Assembly (NCBI GenBank): GCA_902574955.1
Contig: CACGPQ010000002.1
Location: 1 to 64,000, forward strand
DNA from: an uncultured Synechococcaceae cyanobacterium
Lineage (GTDB): Bacteria > Cyanobacteriota > Cyanobacteriia > PCC-6307 > Cyanobiaceae
Direction: 5' to 3'
Length of the DNA stretch: 64,000 nt
Below, in pieces: positions 11,336 through 21,671 of the stretch. Below the pieces are notes generated by a model, which had not been told where the DNA came from, made no database searches, and was given only the letters and a program-made list of their open reading frames with translations. A program made the position numbers and the translations under genes. Each line of letters starts with the position of its first letter. The stretch's first letter is position 1.

Positions 11336-12419
11336 TTAATTTGAGGTTTTCAATCCCTTCTAAAACATCAATTGAAATTATTGTGTCATCTTTAGTAAGT
11401 TCTTCTAATACATCAAATCCATCTATAACATAACCAAAGGCAGCATTTCTTCCGTCAATTAAATTGCGACCTGCTGGATTTAATTCTGCTTCATATAAAA
11501 AGAAGAAAAATTGCGATGAGCCATCATCTACTGCGGTGTTTGAATGAGACCATCCTAGAGTTCCAAGTGTTGCAAAAGGTAATGTGGGCGTCTCTGTGTA
11601 AAGACCTAAATCTTCAAAAGTTTGATTATAGAAAGTATCTTTTTCATCAGGAATTCTAATTTCTAAGGGAACGTGACGTTCTTCGTTTGTTGCAGGATCT
11701 ATGTAACCAATATCTTCACCAATTGGATCCCCTGTTTGAAGTACAAAAAATTCTTCTGCTCTATTGATAGGTAAATCTTTGTAGAAGTTTTTTGAAGATA
11801 AATCTATAAATGCTCCTGCTGTCAGTGGTGCGTTAAATCCATCCACAATAGCTTGCATATCTCCTTTGGAAGTTTTTATATTGACTTTTGCTCTTCCCAG
11901 TAATCTTGGTAAATTATTAAATTCCTGGGGAATAGAGTATGGAAATTCATTTGGTAAAAAATATTCTTCTAATCCACCTATTTTCTCTAAAGCATCTCTT
12001 CGGGTCGCTATAAATGAGTATTTATCTTTTGATTTAGAGTAATCTTGAAGACTATCAAAATTTTCTTTGAGCTCTAAAAATGTTTTTTCAGAAATTTTCT
12101 TTTTATCGTTCGGTAATTCTTGAATTATTTTATTCTGGTATTTTTTTAGTAAAGATTGACATTTTGTAACAGTTTTCGTAAGAGCGGGCCATCTTCCTCC
12201 TCTTACAAGGTCACTAGTTTCTTCCAATTTGTGTTGAAGTTCTTGTAACTCAACTTGCTTGATAGGGAGTGCGTTTCTAAGGATTGCACTAGGGTCTTTT
12301 ACTGCATTTCCAGTAGGTAAATCAGCTAGTACTTGAATCGGTTTTAAGAGAAAAACTTGTAAAATTACAATCGATAGAATTAAGAAAAGTTTGTTCTGAT
12401 TTGATAAGAATTTTTGCAT
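11328..12419 (-). CDS. Cyclophilin-type peptidyl-prolyl cis-trans isomerase, lumenal/periplasmic (TLP40/CYP38-like)
   Basis: Signal-like N-terminus, helical PsbQ-like region, C-terminal cyclophilin-like [22 protein letters not shown]. Confidence 0.85.
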   Translation of the reverse strand: MQKFLSNQNKLFLILSIVILQVFLLKPIQVLADLPTGNAVKDPSAILRNALPIKQVELQELQHKLEETSDLVRGGRWPALTKTVTKCQSLLKKYQNKIIQELPNDKKKISEKTFLELKENFDSLQDYSKSKDKYSFIATRRDALEKIGGLEEYFLPNEFPYSIPQEFNNLPRLLGRAKVNIKTSKGDMQAIVDGFNAPLTAGAFIDLSSKNFYKDLPINRAEEFFVLQTGDPIGEDIGYIDPATNEERHVPLEIRIPDEKDTFYNQTFEDLGLYTETPTLPFATLGTLGWSHSNTAVDDGSSQFFFFLYEAELNPAGRNLIDGRNAAFGYVIDGFDVLEELTKDDTIISIDVLEGIENLKLNA

Positions 12420-12462
12420 AGCACTCTTGCAGGTTTATGATCCTTGGGGATGTAATACAGGA

Positions 12463-13023
12463 ATGATTTCCAGTAACGATTTTCGCACAGGTACGACCAT
12501 CGAATTGGATGGACAAGTTTGGCGCGTTGTAGAATTTCTACATGTCAAGCCTGGCAAGGGTTCTGCTTTTGTGCGAACAAAATTAAAATCAGTTCAAAGC
12601 GGCAACGTGGTTGAAAAAACTTTTCGAGCCGGAGAATCAGTACAGCAGGCTATCCTCGAGAAGTCTAACCTGCAGCATACTTATGTGGAGTCTGGTGATT
12701 ATGTTTTTATGGATATGATAAGTTTCGAAGAGACAAGACTCACCTCTGAACAAATTGGTAAAGGTGCAAAGTATTTGAAAGAGGGAATGGAAGTTAATGT
12801 AATTTTTCATAATGGTAAAGTTTTAGAAGTAGAACTTCCAATATCTATCACTTTGAAAGTTACAGAGACTGATCCTGGAGTTAAAGGTGATACTGCTAGT
12901 GGGGGCACGAAACCAGCTATTCTAGAAACAGGTGCTCAAGTTATGGTTCCTTTATTTATTTCTGTGGGAGAAATGATTAAAGTTGATACTCGTAATGATA
13001 GTTATCTTGGACGTGAAAATTAA
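12463..13023 (+). CDS. efp: Elongation factor P (likely start 12463)
   Basis: [42 protein letters not shown]. Confidence 0.97.
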   Translation: MISSNDFRTGTTIELDGQVWRVVEFLHVKPGKGSAFVRTKLKSVQSGNVVEKTFRAGESVQQAILEKSNLQHTYVESGDYVFMDMISFEETRLTSEQIGKGAKYLKEGMEVNVIFHNGKVLEVELPISITLKVTETDPGVKGDTASGGTKPAILETGAQVMVPLFISVGEMIKVDTRNDSYLGREN

Positions 13024-13529
13024 TGGCTATGAAATTAGATCATGATGACTTAAATCGCTTAATAGAGAAAATCTCTACAAGTGATATACAAGAGTTCTCG
13101 CTGGAGGGCGAAGATTTTAAACTCGAAATAAAAAGGAATGTATTTGATCAAAGCCAAGTTATTAATAATTTAGTTTCTAATACTTCATTTGATAAGCCAA
13201 CAATTTCTAATCAAAAAACTACTAATGATAATATCCCAGTTGTTAATGAGCCTGAATCGCCTCAGGTGGCACCCCCAGGGCGTTCTGATCTAACTGAAAT
13301 TACTTCTCCTATGGTTGGTACATTTTATAGGGCTGCAGCGCCTGGTGACGAGCCATTCGTCGAAGTAGGGAATAACGTTAAGGTCGGTCAAACTATTTGT
13401 ATTTTGGAAGCAATGAAGTTAATGAATGAAATTGAATCTGAATTTAATGCTGAAATAGTTGAGATTCTCGTTGAAAATGGAACACCAGTTGAATTTGGTC
13501 AAGTTTTAATGCGTGTTAAGCAGTCTTGA
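13023..13529 (+). CDS. accB: Acetyl-CoA carboxylase biotin carboxyl carrier protein
   Basis: EAMKLMNEIE biotinylation motif; start overlaps efp stop (TAATG). Confidence 0.97.
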   Translation: MAMKLDHDDLNRLIEKISTSDIQEFSLEGEDFKLEIKRNVFDQSQVINNLVSNTSFDKPTISNQKTTNDNIPVVNEPESPQVAPPGRSDLTEITSPMVGTFYRAAAPGDEPFVEVGNNVKVGQTICILEAMKLMNEIESEFNAEIVEILVENGTPVEFGQVLMRVKQS

Positions 13530-14540
13530 ATTGTTTGTCATTTCTATGGCAGCTTTAATAGCTTCAATCATGCTCTGAGATTGAGCAATTCCTTTGCCAG
13601 CAATATCAAATCCCGTTCCATGATCCGGAGATGTTCTTATAAAAGGTAAACCGATTGTGGTATTGACTGAGTAATTAAGAGCTATCACTTTCATTGGTAT
13701 TAAACCTTGATCATGATACATGGCAAGAATGCCATCATGCTTTTCAGCATTTTTGTCACTCCACGCTTTTACAGAAGAATTCCAGCAACTATCTGGTGAT
13801 AAAGGGCCTAATAATTTAATATCTCTATTTTTCTCATTCCATGTAATTAATGAATCATTGAGCCAATCTTTTTCTTCATGACCTAAAATACCTTCTTCGC
13901 CAGCATGAGGGTTTAATCCTGCTACTTTTAAAGTAGGTTTGTCAGTATATGTATTACAAAAATCTTTGAAAAGATCCAATTTAGAGTGGATTAATTCTGT
14001 TGTTAATGTCTTGGAAACCTCAGAAAGGGGTATGTGGGTTGTAGCTAATAAAGTATTAAATCTCCAACCTGTAATTGGTGATTTTGCTGTGAATAACATT
14101 CCAACGTTTTTTACTCCACACGATTTTGCTAATACTTCAGTTTGACCAGAGAAGTAATGACCTGCTAGAGACCATGATTTCTTGCAAATTGGTCCAGTTA
14201 CAAGTGCTGAATTCGGATATTGTTTTACAATTTTTATTGCTTTTGTTAAATATTGGAAACTTGAATTCCCGTAACTTGATTTAGTGTCATTATCTGATGA
14301 TGAAATTTCTAGATCATGTATTTTGAAATCTTTAGGATTTGCAAGGTTCTTTAAACCTAATGATTTTAAATATTTATATGCATTATTAAGATTTTTTTTT
14401 GATCCAACTAATATAAAATCAATATTTTTTGGTATCTCATTAGAACAAAGTGCTTTCAAGATTATTTCAGGTCCAATACCTGACTCATCTCCGACGCAAA
14501 TTACCACTTTCAATAATTTTTTTGGTTTTTTAAGATTCAT
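13506..14540 (-). CDS. pdxA: 4-hydroxythreonine-4-phosphate dehydrogenase
   Basis: GDESGIGPEI, ATTHIPLSEV, GLNPHAGEEG, MYHDQGLIPMKV, RTSPDHGTGFDIAGKG. Confidence 0.96.
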   Translation of the reverse strand: MNLKKPKKLLKVVICVGDESGIGPEIILKALCSNEIPKNIDFILVGSKKNLNNAYKYLKSLGLKNLANPKDFKIHDLEISSSDNDTKSSYGNSSFQYLTKAIKIVKQYPNSALVTGPICKKSWSLAGHYFSGQTEVLAKSCGVKNVGMLFTAKSPITGWRFNTLLATTHIPLSEVSKTLTTELIHSKLDLFKDFCNTYTDKPTLKVAGLNPHAGEEGILGHEEKDWLNDSLITWNEKNRDIKLLGPLSPDSCWNSSVKAWSDKNAEKHDGILAMYHDQGLIPMKVIALNYSVNTTIGLPFIRTSPDHGTGFDIAGKGIAQSQSMIEAIKAAIEMTNNSRLLNTH

Positions 14541-14562
14541 AAAAGTTTTTAAATTTATTTTT

Positions 14563-15441
14563 TTAAATATTCAGATAGCAATTTTTTAGGCCCATTTTAT
14601 AGTTTTTATAAATTAGTTTATATCCCAGTGTTTCGCACAAAAGTTTGTTTGAAACTCTTCTATTTTCCATCCAAAAAGATTGAGCTATAGGGGATAATTC
14701 ATCTTTTGCAGCCTCAAATAATATTGGTTTTGGCATTGTTAAACCGAGTAAATCGTAGCAATATTGAATAACTTCTATCTGCGAACAGGGTTCATCATCT
14801 GCAATATTAATTATTTGGTGAAACTTTAAATAATCTTTATTTTGTAATAAATAAATAATCGCATTTGTAATATCAGCAACATGAACTCTTGAAAATACTT
14901 GCGCTTTTTTTAAAATGACTCTAATTTTTTGATTTTTGATTGCTTCAAACGTGGATCTTCCAGGTCCATAGATACCAGGTAATCTGAAAATTTGCACGGG
15001 CAAACTAGATTCAATCCATTTTTTTTCGCAATTTAATCTATTATGACTTCTTTTTTGAAAAGGATTAGGCTGATCTATTTCGGAAACCCAACCACCTTCG
15101 GTGTTTCCATATACACCTGTTGTAGATAAATATCCAACCCATTCAAGAGATGAATCTTGTAGTTTACTTTGAAGGCTTTCTAATACTGGATCATTTCCAT
15201 TTTTATCAGGAGGTATGCAACTAAGAATATGCGTGACTCCATCAAAAATTTTGTCATCAGGAACCACACCGTTTTCACTATTGAAAATAAAACTATTTGG
15301 ATCTTTGCTTGCAGATCTTGAGCTTGTTAAAACAGTGCAACCGAATTTTCTTATAGCTTTTGCAAAAAAACTACCGCTGAAACCACATCCTAAGATTAAA
15401 AATTTATTTTTATTTCCGAGTAAACTTGCAGGTTTTTTCAT
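14563..15441 (-). CDS. NAD(P)-dependent epimerase/dehydratase-like (extended SDR) protein
   Basis: FLILGCGFSGSFFAKAI Rossmann motif, YLSTTGVYGNTEGGWVSE, RLPGIYGPGRS. Confidence 0.82.
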   Translation of the reverse strand: MKKPASLLGNKNKFLILGCGFSGSFFAKAIRKFGCTVLTSSRSASKDPNSFIFNSENGVVPDDKIFDGVTHILSCIPPDKNGNDPVLESLQSKLQDSSLEWVGYLSTTGVYGNTEGGWVSEIDQPNPFQKRSHNRLNCEKKWIESSLPVQIFRLPGIYGPGRSTFEAIKNQKIRVILKKAQVFSRVHVADITNAIIYLLQNKDYLKFHQIINIADDEPCSQIEVIQYCYDLLGLTMPKPILFEAAKDELSPIAQSFWMENRRVSNKLLCETLGYKLIYKNYKMGLKNCYLNI

Positions 15442-15469
15442 ATGGTTTATATTAGTACATATGTATTAA

Positions 15470-15703
15470 TTGATGATGAAGGCAGCTCTTGAGCCCAATT
15501 TAAAATCACAAACTTTCTGTATTAGAAAAAATTACCCCCGTCTTGTAGAGAAAGAAGTATGTTCAGTTAATTTTAAATTCTATCAAAAGTTATTTGTATT
15601 TCTTATTTCATTTTTGACAATTTTAATATTCCCAGAATCGCCAAGAGAATTGGAAAATATATGTGAGAGTTATAACTCTAGAAAAATATGTAATGTTTGG
15701 TAG
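15470..15703 (+). CDS. Small hypothetical protein with one TM segment and C-terminal Cys motif
   Basis: ORF with hydrophobic FVFLISFLTILIF and C-terminal CESYNSRKICNVW. Confidence 0.5.
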   Translation: MMMKAALEPNLKSQTFCIRKNYPRLVEKEVCSVNFKFYQKLFVFLISFLTILIFPESPRELENICESYNSRKICNVW

Positions 15704-16105
15704 TCATGCTGCTTTATATTCTGATTCATCTTTTATGTAATTTTTATTTTTTACCTTAAAATTAGGGTTAGCCCATTGTAGTAATCTAATAGCTAATCTT
15801 AAATCTCCCTCTAACCAAGCTCTTATAGCCATTGCTCTTCGGGGATCATAAAATTTTTGCCTTCTATACCAAAACAAAGCATTTTCATCTGATTTATCTC
15901 CATTACAGGAAAGACATGCAGGGACACAGTTTTCTGTTGTACTTAAACCTCCTTGGCTTCGTGGTATGACGTGGTCAATAGATTCAGATGGTTTTCCGCA
16001 ATATATACAACTTTTTCCTGTAAACCTATGAATAGATTTTCGCCATTGTCTAAATCTGAACTTAGGACATAAATCCTCTAAAAAAACCGCATCGTTAATA
16101 TGCAT
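15704..16105 (-). CDS. HNH endonuclease family protein
   Basis: CIYCGKPSESIDHVIPRSQGG...ENCVPACLSCNGDKSD zinc-HNH motif. Confidence 0.9.
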   Translation of the reverse strand: MHINDAVFLEDLCPKFRFRQWRKSIHRFTGKSCIYCGKPSESIDHVIPRSQGGLSTTENCVPACLSCNGDKSDENALFWYRRQKFYDPRRAMAIRAWLEGDLRLAIRLLQWANPNFKVKNKNYIKDESEYKAA

Positions 16106-16255
16106 TCAGAATATTTAGTTAAATAAATAATGGCCTTAATATATTAAAAGTCAATCTTTCAATATCAATTTTTAGCTAAAATTCAACGAAAAAGTATAAT
16201 TTAGTGTTGGTAGATACAAAATAAAATTAATTAAACATTAATTTTAAAACTTCAA

Positions 16256-16720
16256 CTAATAGCTATATCTGTCAAGGGTTTCTTCTGTAAATTCATCTGT
16301 AAATTCATCATTAGTTTCTTCTAATTTTTTTTCTAATTGTTTTCTTTTATTCTCTCTATCTTTTGTTTCTTTTTCTTTTCTTTTTTCTTCGTTTTGTAAT
16401 TCTCTTTCTAGTTTCCTATTAGGATGAAGATTATCTAAATATTCGACGCAATAACTAAATTTTTCATTTTCTCTTATAACTGTTTCAGTAATTTGTGAAG
16501 CTGCTCTTTTAGGCGAGACTTTGAAAATCCCTCCTTTTTTTTGTTTGATATAAGTATATGCTGCTTCCCAACTACTTTCATGGTCATTTCCACCATCTCT
16601 CATGGTACAAAAAATTTCTGCTCCAAATGTGCTTGCATTGACTTTCGATATCGTAATCGTTAAAGGAGCAAAAATTCCTAAAGTTAGTAATATTAGTTTT
16701 TGATTATTAAGTCTTTGCAT
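16256..16720 (-). CDS. Hypothetical secreted protein with charged C-terminal coiled region
   Basis: Signal-like N-terminus; GAEIFCTMRDGGNDHESSWEAAYTYIKQKKGG; Lys/Glu-rich tail. Confidence 0.6.
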   Translation of the reverse strand: MQRLNNQKLILLTLGIFAPLTITISKVNASTFGAEIFCTMRDGGNDHESSWEAAYTYIKQKKGGIFKVSPKRAASQITETVIRENEKFSYCVEYLDNLHPNRKLERELQNEEKRKEKETKDRENKRKQLEKKLEETNDEFTDEFTEETLDRYSY

Positions 16721-16776
16721 TTAACTTTTTTCTTCTATTTAAAAGTATCTTTTATTAATAATATGTCTATAGAAAT

Positions 16777-17289
16777 TTAAGATTTTATTATTCCAAATAA
16801 GTTTAAGCATTTAACAACTAAAGGAAGAATTAAAAGAACAGTTATCAACCTCACTGCGTGTAGAGTTGCGACTGCAGCTCCTACTCCATATTCTGACCCC
16901 ACAAGACTCATACCGCTAATACCTCCTGGAGCAGCCCCTAGAATTGTTGTTATAACATCTATATTAAGTAATCTGCTCGTCCATAATCCAATTGCTAATC
17001 CAGTAATAACTAGAGTAAAAGTAATTAAGATAGCCGGTCTCCATAAGTTTTGCAGTTGGATTAATGAGTCCTGAGTTAACGATGTGCCAATTACTGTTCC
17101 AATTCCAATTTCTAAAACTGTTCTCGTGCCAATTGGCCAATCTGCTGTACCCACTTTGCCGCTTATGCTAAGTAAGCTTGCACCTATTAAAGCGCCTGCA
17201 AGAGGAGCTGCTGGGATACCTGTTTTTAGAGCTAATGTTCCAAAAATACCACCGGCAATAAGATAATAAATTAGATTTATGTTAGACAT
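16777..17289 (-). CDS. AbrB-type membrane protein (single repeat unit)
   Basis: Multi-TM; LGAAPGGISGMSLVGSEYGVGAAVATLHAVR. Confidence 0.65.
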   Translation of the reverse strand: MSNINLIYYLIAGGIFGTLALKTGIPAAPLAGALIGASLLSISGKVGTADWPIGTRTVLEIGIGTVIGTSLTQDSLIQLQNLWRPAILITFTLVITGLAIGLWTSRLLNIDVITTILGAAPGGISGMSLVGSEYGVGAAVATLHAVRLITVLLILPLVVKCLNLFGIIKS

Positions 17290-17422
17290 AAATATTGAAG
17301 ATGTTTGGTCATAATATTAGAAAATATTTTTTTTGGTTGGGTTTATAGTCAAATTATCTTTTTCTTTTCCTCTCGTAATGTCCCCTTTTTTTGGCATAAT
17401 ATTACTTAAAGCATGAATTTTT

Positions 17423-17620
17423 ATGTCTTCACAAATTTCATTCAAAGATAATAAAAACCGCATAAAAAAGAAATTATCTTTTTTTGAGGGTGGCCATCAG
17501 CTTGAAAAACTAGAGTTTGCACTTGCAATAGCCCAAACTAAAGGAGATGAAAAAAAATCAATTTCTCTCAGAAAAAAGATTGTTGAATTAGGCGGTAATG
17601 TTGAAGAGCCAGGCACTTAA
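17423..17620 (+). CDS. Small conserved-looking hypothetical protein (65 aa)
   Basis: ORF fits exactly between neighbours; amphipathic helical FEGGHQLEKLEFALAIAQTKGDEKKSISLRKKIVELGG. Confidence 0.6.
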   Translation: MSSQISFKDNKNRIKKKLSFFEGGHQLEKLEFALAIAQTKGDEKKSISLRKKIVELGGNVEEPGT

Positions 17621-17621
17621 C

Positions 17622-18785
17622 TCACTTTGCTTCAAGATATTTAGATGCAACTTCTAATGCTTCACCAGCTTGTTGAGATGTTATTGTGCCGTAATCAAGA
17701 AGAGTTTTACTGATAGCAGAAATTACTGTAATTATATCTCTATCATTTACGTATCCTAAATGACCGACTCTAAATATTTTCCCCTTCAAATGATCTTGAC
17801 CGCCTGCAAGTAAGATATCAAACTTATTTTTTATTGTTTTTCTAAATTCTTCGGCATCCATTTCTCCAGTTTTTATTGCAGTAATTGAAGGACTTAAATA
17901 TTTTTCATCAGCAAATAATTTTAGATTTAAAGCCTTTACAGCATTGCTCATCGCTAATTTATGTTTATTATGCCTTAGAAAAATGTTGTCTAATCCTTCT
18001 TCACGCATCATTTTTAAAGACTCATCTAGAGCAAAAAACAAATTAACTGCTGGAGTATATGGATTACTATTATTTAAAAGACTCTTTCTGTAGGATTTTA
18101 AATTTAAATAAAATTTTGGTAAGTTAGATTTTTCTGCAGCTTCCCATGCTTTTTTACTCATTGATATAAAGCTAAGGCCTGGCGGAATCATGTATCCTTT
18201 TTGTGAGCCTGAAGCAACGATATCTAAGCACCATTCATCTACTGGTACATTGCAAGCTCCAAGACTTGTGACGCAGTCAACAATTGATAATGCTGTGTTG
18301 TGTTCGCGAATATATGAACTTATAGTTTCTAGATCATTAATGACTCCTGTTGATGTTTCAGAATGAGTTAAGATAACTGCTTTTATTTCTTTTTGTTTAT
18401 CTCCCTTTAATATTTTTTTGAATTCTTCTGGATTAAGTGGAGTACCCCAATCTGAATTAATTTTAATTACTTCTAAACCAAATTCCTTAGCAACTTTTAC
18501 CCATCTTTCGCCAAATTTTCCATTTTCTCCACAAATTACTTTATCTCCTCTACTTAAGGTATTTATTATTCCAGCCTCCATGGCGGCCGTCCCACTACCA
18601 GTGATTGTTAGAACATCATTTTGAGTTTGATGAAGCCATTGTAAATTTTTAGTAGTACTCTCTACGAGATCTTGGAATTCTTTACTGCGATGGCCTATTG
18701 GATGCTTACTTAATGCTTGTAAAACTTTTTCTGGAACTGGTGTGGGTCCAGGAATCATCAATGATAATTTTTGTTGTATGGCCAC
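17622..18785 (-). CDS. Class V aminotransferase (serine/alanine-glyoxylate aminotransferase-like)
   Basis: MIPGPTPVPEKVLQALSKHPIGHRS, GSGTAAMEAG, VASGSQKGYMIPPGLSF PLP lysine region. Confidence 0.92.
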   Translation of the reverse strand: MAIQQKLSLMIPGPTPVPEKVLQALSKHPIGHRSKEFQDLVESTTKNLQWLHQTQNDVLTITGSGTAAMEAGIINTLSRGDKVICGENGKFGERWVKVAKEFGLEVIKINSDWGTPLNPEEFKKILKGDKQKEIKAVILTHSETSTGVINDLETISSYIREHNTALSIVDCVTSLGACNVPVDEWCLDIVASGSQKGYMIPPGLSFISMSKKAWEAAEKSNLPKFYLNLKSYRKSLLNNSNPYTPAVNLFFALDESLKMMREEGLDNIFLRHNKHKLAMSNAVKALNLKLFADEKYLSPSITAIKTGEMDAEEFRKTIKNKFDILLAGGQDHLKGKIFRVGHLGYVNDRDIITVISAISKTLLDYGTITSQQAGEALEVASKYLEAK

Positions 18786-18845
18786 TTTTTGTTAAATAGG
18801 TCATTCTTAGATTAGTTCTCATTATATATTTTTCAATTACTTGAT

Positions 18846-19958
18846 TTGAAAAAAGGATTTTCTTTACCTTTGTGGGTTGCTGGAGCTGCTAGGTCAGCAT
18901 TAAAAAAACTAGTAGGGTTACCATTTGAGAATTATGAACTAATAAAAATTCCTAATGAAAAAAAAGAAATAAAAATCGAGATTCATTCTGTTGGCTTACT
19001 TAAAAATGACTCGCACGCATTAGGAATTACCTTTGCAAAGTCAGGCTTAGATCTTGACATTACACAAAACTTAGAAATATGGACAATAGCCTCTTTAGAA
19101 AAAATTTCTTTTAATAATCCTGTTAACACAATTCCAATAAATATTATTGCAGGATCTGGTGTAGGTATAAGAGAAGATACTTCAGAGATATGCATTTCTA
19201 ATTTTGCAAAAGAAGTTTTATATGAAAATTTATTAGATAGTATTCCTCAGGGCTTTAATTTGAACTTAGAAATTATTTTCCCAAAGGGAAAATTTTTAGC
19301 CGAAAGAACAAGTAATAAGTCTTTTGGTATTGTTGAAGGATTATCTATTATTGGGACTTCTGCTGAGACTTATTCCAGTGCTTCACCTGATCAATTAGAA
19401 GAGGCTAAAGTTAATCTAACAAAATTAATTCAAAACGATTTTAAAGGAGAAGTTGTTTTTGTTATTGGTGAAAATGGGTTAAATTTGGCCAAAACTTATA
19501 ATGTTAATCTGCCAATTATTAAAATTGGAAATTGGATAGGACCATTATTAGTTGATGCAGCAATAAAAAAAGTTAAAACTGTAATTCTTTTTGGTTATCA
19601 CGGAAAATTAATTAAATTAGCAGGCGGTATTTTTCATACACATAATCATTTGGCTGATGGAAGAATTGAGATTCTTGTTTATTTAGCTGTTCAAGAAAAG
19701 GTACCTTCTCAAATAATAGTTAAATTAACTCAGTTAAATAATCTTGAGGATGCATTACTAATTCTTGAAAAATTTAATCAATCTCTAGCTGATAAATTAT
19801 TCAAGAATCTATCAAATACGATTGAAAAGCGTTCTTTTACTTATGTTAATAGGTATGTAAAATCTGATATGAAAATCGCATCAATCATTTTTGATAGAAA
19901 AAGGAAAATAAGGTGGGCAGGAATTTACGGTAATAAGTATATTTCTTATTTTCAATGA
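18846..19958 (+). CDS. cbiD: Cobalt-precorrin-5B C1-methyltransferase (TTG start)
   Basis: VWVAGAARSALKKL-type start, AGSGVGIRE-type loop, GFNLNLEIIFPKGKFLAERTSNKSFGIVEGLSIIGTS. Confidence 0.93.
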   Translation: MKKGFSLPLWVAGAARSALKKLVGLPFENYELIKIPNEKKEIKIEIHSVGLLKNDSHALGITFAKSGLDLDITQNLEIWTIASLEKISFNNPVNTIPINIIAGSGVGIREDTSEICISNFAKEVLYENLLDSIPQGFNLNLEIIFPKGKFLAERTSNKSFGIVEGLSIIGTSAETYSSASPDQLEEAKVNLTKLIQNDFKGEVVFVIGENGLNLAKTYNVNLPIIKIGNWIGPLLVDAAIKKVKTVILFGYHGKLIKLAGGIFHTHNHLADGRIEILVYLAVQEKVPSQIIVKLTQLNNLEDALLILEKFNQSLADKLFKNLSNTIEKRSFTYVNRYVKSDMKIASIIFDRKRKIRWAGIYGNKYISYFQ

Positions 19959-20012
19959 GATTAATTCTTGATTCATTATGCTTTTGTAAATAAATTGAGC
20001 TAACTTTTATAC

Positions 20013-21599
20013 ATGAGTCAAACATCTTTAAATAAAGAACGAGATCCTTCAATATTAATTTTAGATTTTGGATCTCAATATTCTGAATTGATTGCAAGAA
20101 GAATTAGAGAAACTAATGTTTTTTCCCTTGCAGTCAGTAATTGTATTTCAATTGATGAAATTAATGATATTAATCCTAAAGGGATCATTTTGAGTGGAGG
20201 CCCAAATTCTGTATATGAACAAAATGCTCCAAAATGTGATAAAAAAATTTTTAATTTAGGAATTCCAATTCTTGGCATATGCTATGGAATGCAATTAATG
20301 GTCAAAGAACTTGGAGGGTCTGTTATTTCAGCAACTAATAAAGCTGAATATGGTAGAGCACCAATAAATATAGACCAAGAATCTGAACTCCTTTGTGATG
20401 TAGAAGATAAATCTATAATGTGGATGAGTCATGGCGATTCAATTAATTGTTTGCCTGATGGATTTAATAAAATTGCGCATACCGAGAACACACTACATGC
20501 AGCAATTTCAAATGATGTAAAGAAATTATTTGGCGTACAATTTCATCCTGAAGTTATTCATTCAGAATTTGGGATGACGGTAATTAAAAATTTTGTTTAT
20601 AAAATTTCTTGTTGTGACGCTGATTGGACAACCGAAACATACATAGAGGAAACTATTCCTAGGATAAGAGAGCAAGTTGGTAATAAAAAAGTTTTGCTTG
20701 CCTTGTCAGGAGGAGTTGATTCCTCAACTCTTGCTTTTCTTCTCAATAAAGCAATCGGAAATCAGCTTACATGCATGTTTATTGACCAAGGTTTCATGAG
20801 AAAGGGTGAACCAGAATTTTTAATGAATTTTTTTGATAAGAAATTTCATATTAAAGTTGAATACATTAATGCAAGGGAAAGGTTTATTGCCAAATTAAAA
20901 GGAATTACTGATCCAGAACAAAAAAGGAAAATTATTGGTGAAGAATTTATTAGAGTATTTGAAGAAGAAAGTAATAGATTGGGACCCTTTCAGTATTTGG
21001 CTCAAGGTACTCTTTATCCTGATGTAATTGAAAGTGCTGGTACTAATATTGATCCTAAGACAGGTGAAAGAATAGCTGTAAAAATAAAGAGTCATCATAA
21101 TGTAGGTGGACTGCCAAAAGATTTACAATTTAAATTAGTTGAGCCATTAAGAAAACTTTTTAAGGATGAAGTCCGAAAAGTAGGATCTGCTTTAGGTTTG
21201 CCGGATGAAATTATAAAAAGGCATCCATTCCCAGGACCAGGATTAGCTATAAGAATTTTGGGAGAGGTGAATAATGAAAAACTTGATTGTTTAAGAGATG
21301 CAGACTGGATAGTAAGAGACGAAATTAAAAAAGCAGGTCTTTACAATGATATTTGGCAAGCTTTTGCTGTATTGTTACCTGTCAAAACTGTAGGAGTAAT
21401 GGGTGATAAAAGGACTTATGCATGGCCAATAGTTTTACGTTGTGTATCTAGTGAAGATGGTATGACAGCCGATTGGTCAAAAATCCCTTTTCAGATTTTG
21501 GAGAGGATTGCAAATAGGATTGTAAATGAAGTAATTTCAGTTAATAGAGTTGTTTATGATATTACAAGCAAACCTCCTGGAACTATTGAGTGGGAGTAA
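20013..21599 (+). CDS. guaA: GMP synthase (glutamine-hydrolysing)
   Basis: [61 protein letters not shown] end. Confidence 0.98.
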   Translation: MSQTSLNKERDPSILILDFGSQYSELIARRIRETNVFSLAVSNCISIDEINDINPKGIILSGGPNSVYEQNAPKCDKKIFNLGIPILGICYGMQLMVKELGGSVISATNKAEYGRAPINIDQESELLCDVEDKSIMWMSHGDSINCLPDGFNKIAHTENTLHAAISNDVKKLFGVQFHPEVIHSEFGMTVIKNFVYKISCCDADWTTETYIEETIPRIREQVGNKKVLLALSGGVDSSTLAFLLNKAIGNQLTCMFIDQGFMRKGEPEFLMNFFDKKFHIKVEYINARERFIAKLKGITDPEQKRKIIGEEFIRVFEEESNRLGPFQYLAQGTLYPDVIESAGTNIDPKTGERIAVKIKSHHNVGGLPKDLQFKLVEPLRKLFKDEVRKVGSALGLPDEIIKRHPFPGPGLAIRILGEVNNEKLDCLRDADWIVRDEIKKAGLYNDIWQAFAVLLPVKTVGVMGDKRTYAWPIVLRCVSSEDGMTADWSKIPFQILERIANRIVNEVISVNRVVYDITSKPPGTIEWE

Positions 21600-21602
21600 G
21601 AG

Positions 21603-21621
21603 ATCTCAGCGTTTTTGAGAT
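21603..21621 (+). terminator. Candidate terminator after guaA
   Basis: ATCTCA...TGAGAT hairpin immediately 3' of guaA; weak U-tract. Confidence 0.35.
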
Positions 21622-21671
21622 GTTTGTATGAACGTTATTTCATATACTCAACTTGTTATAAAAGAAATTTA

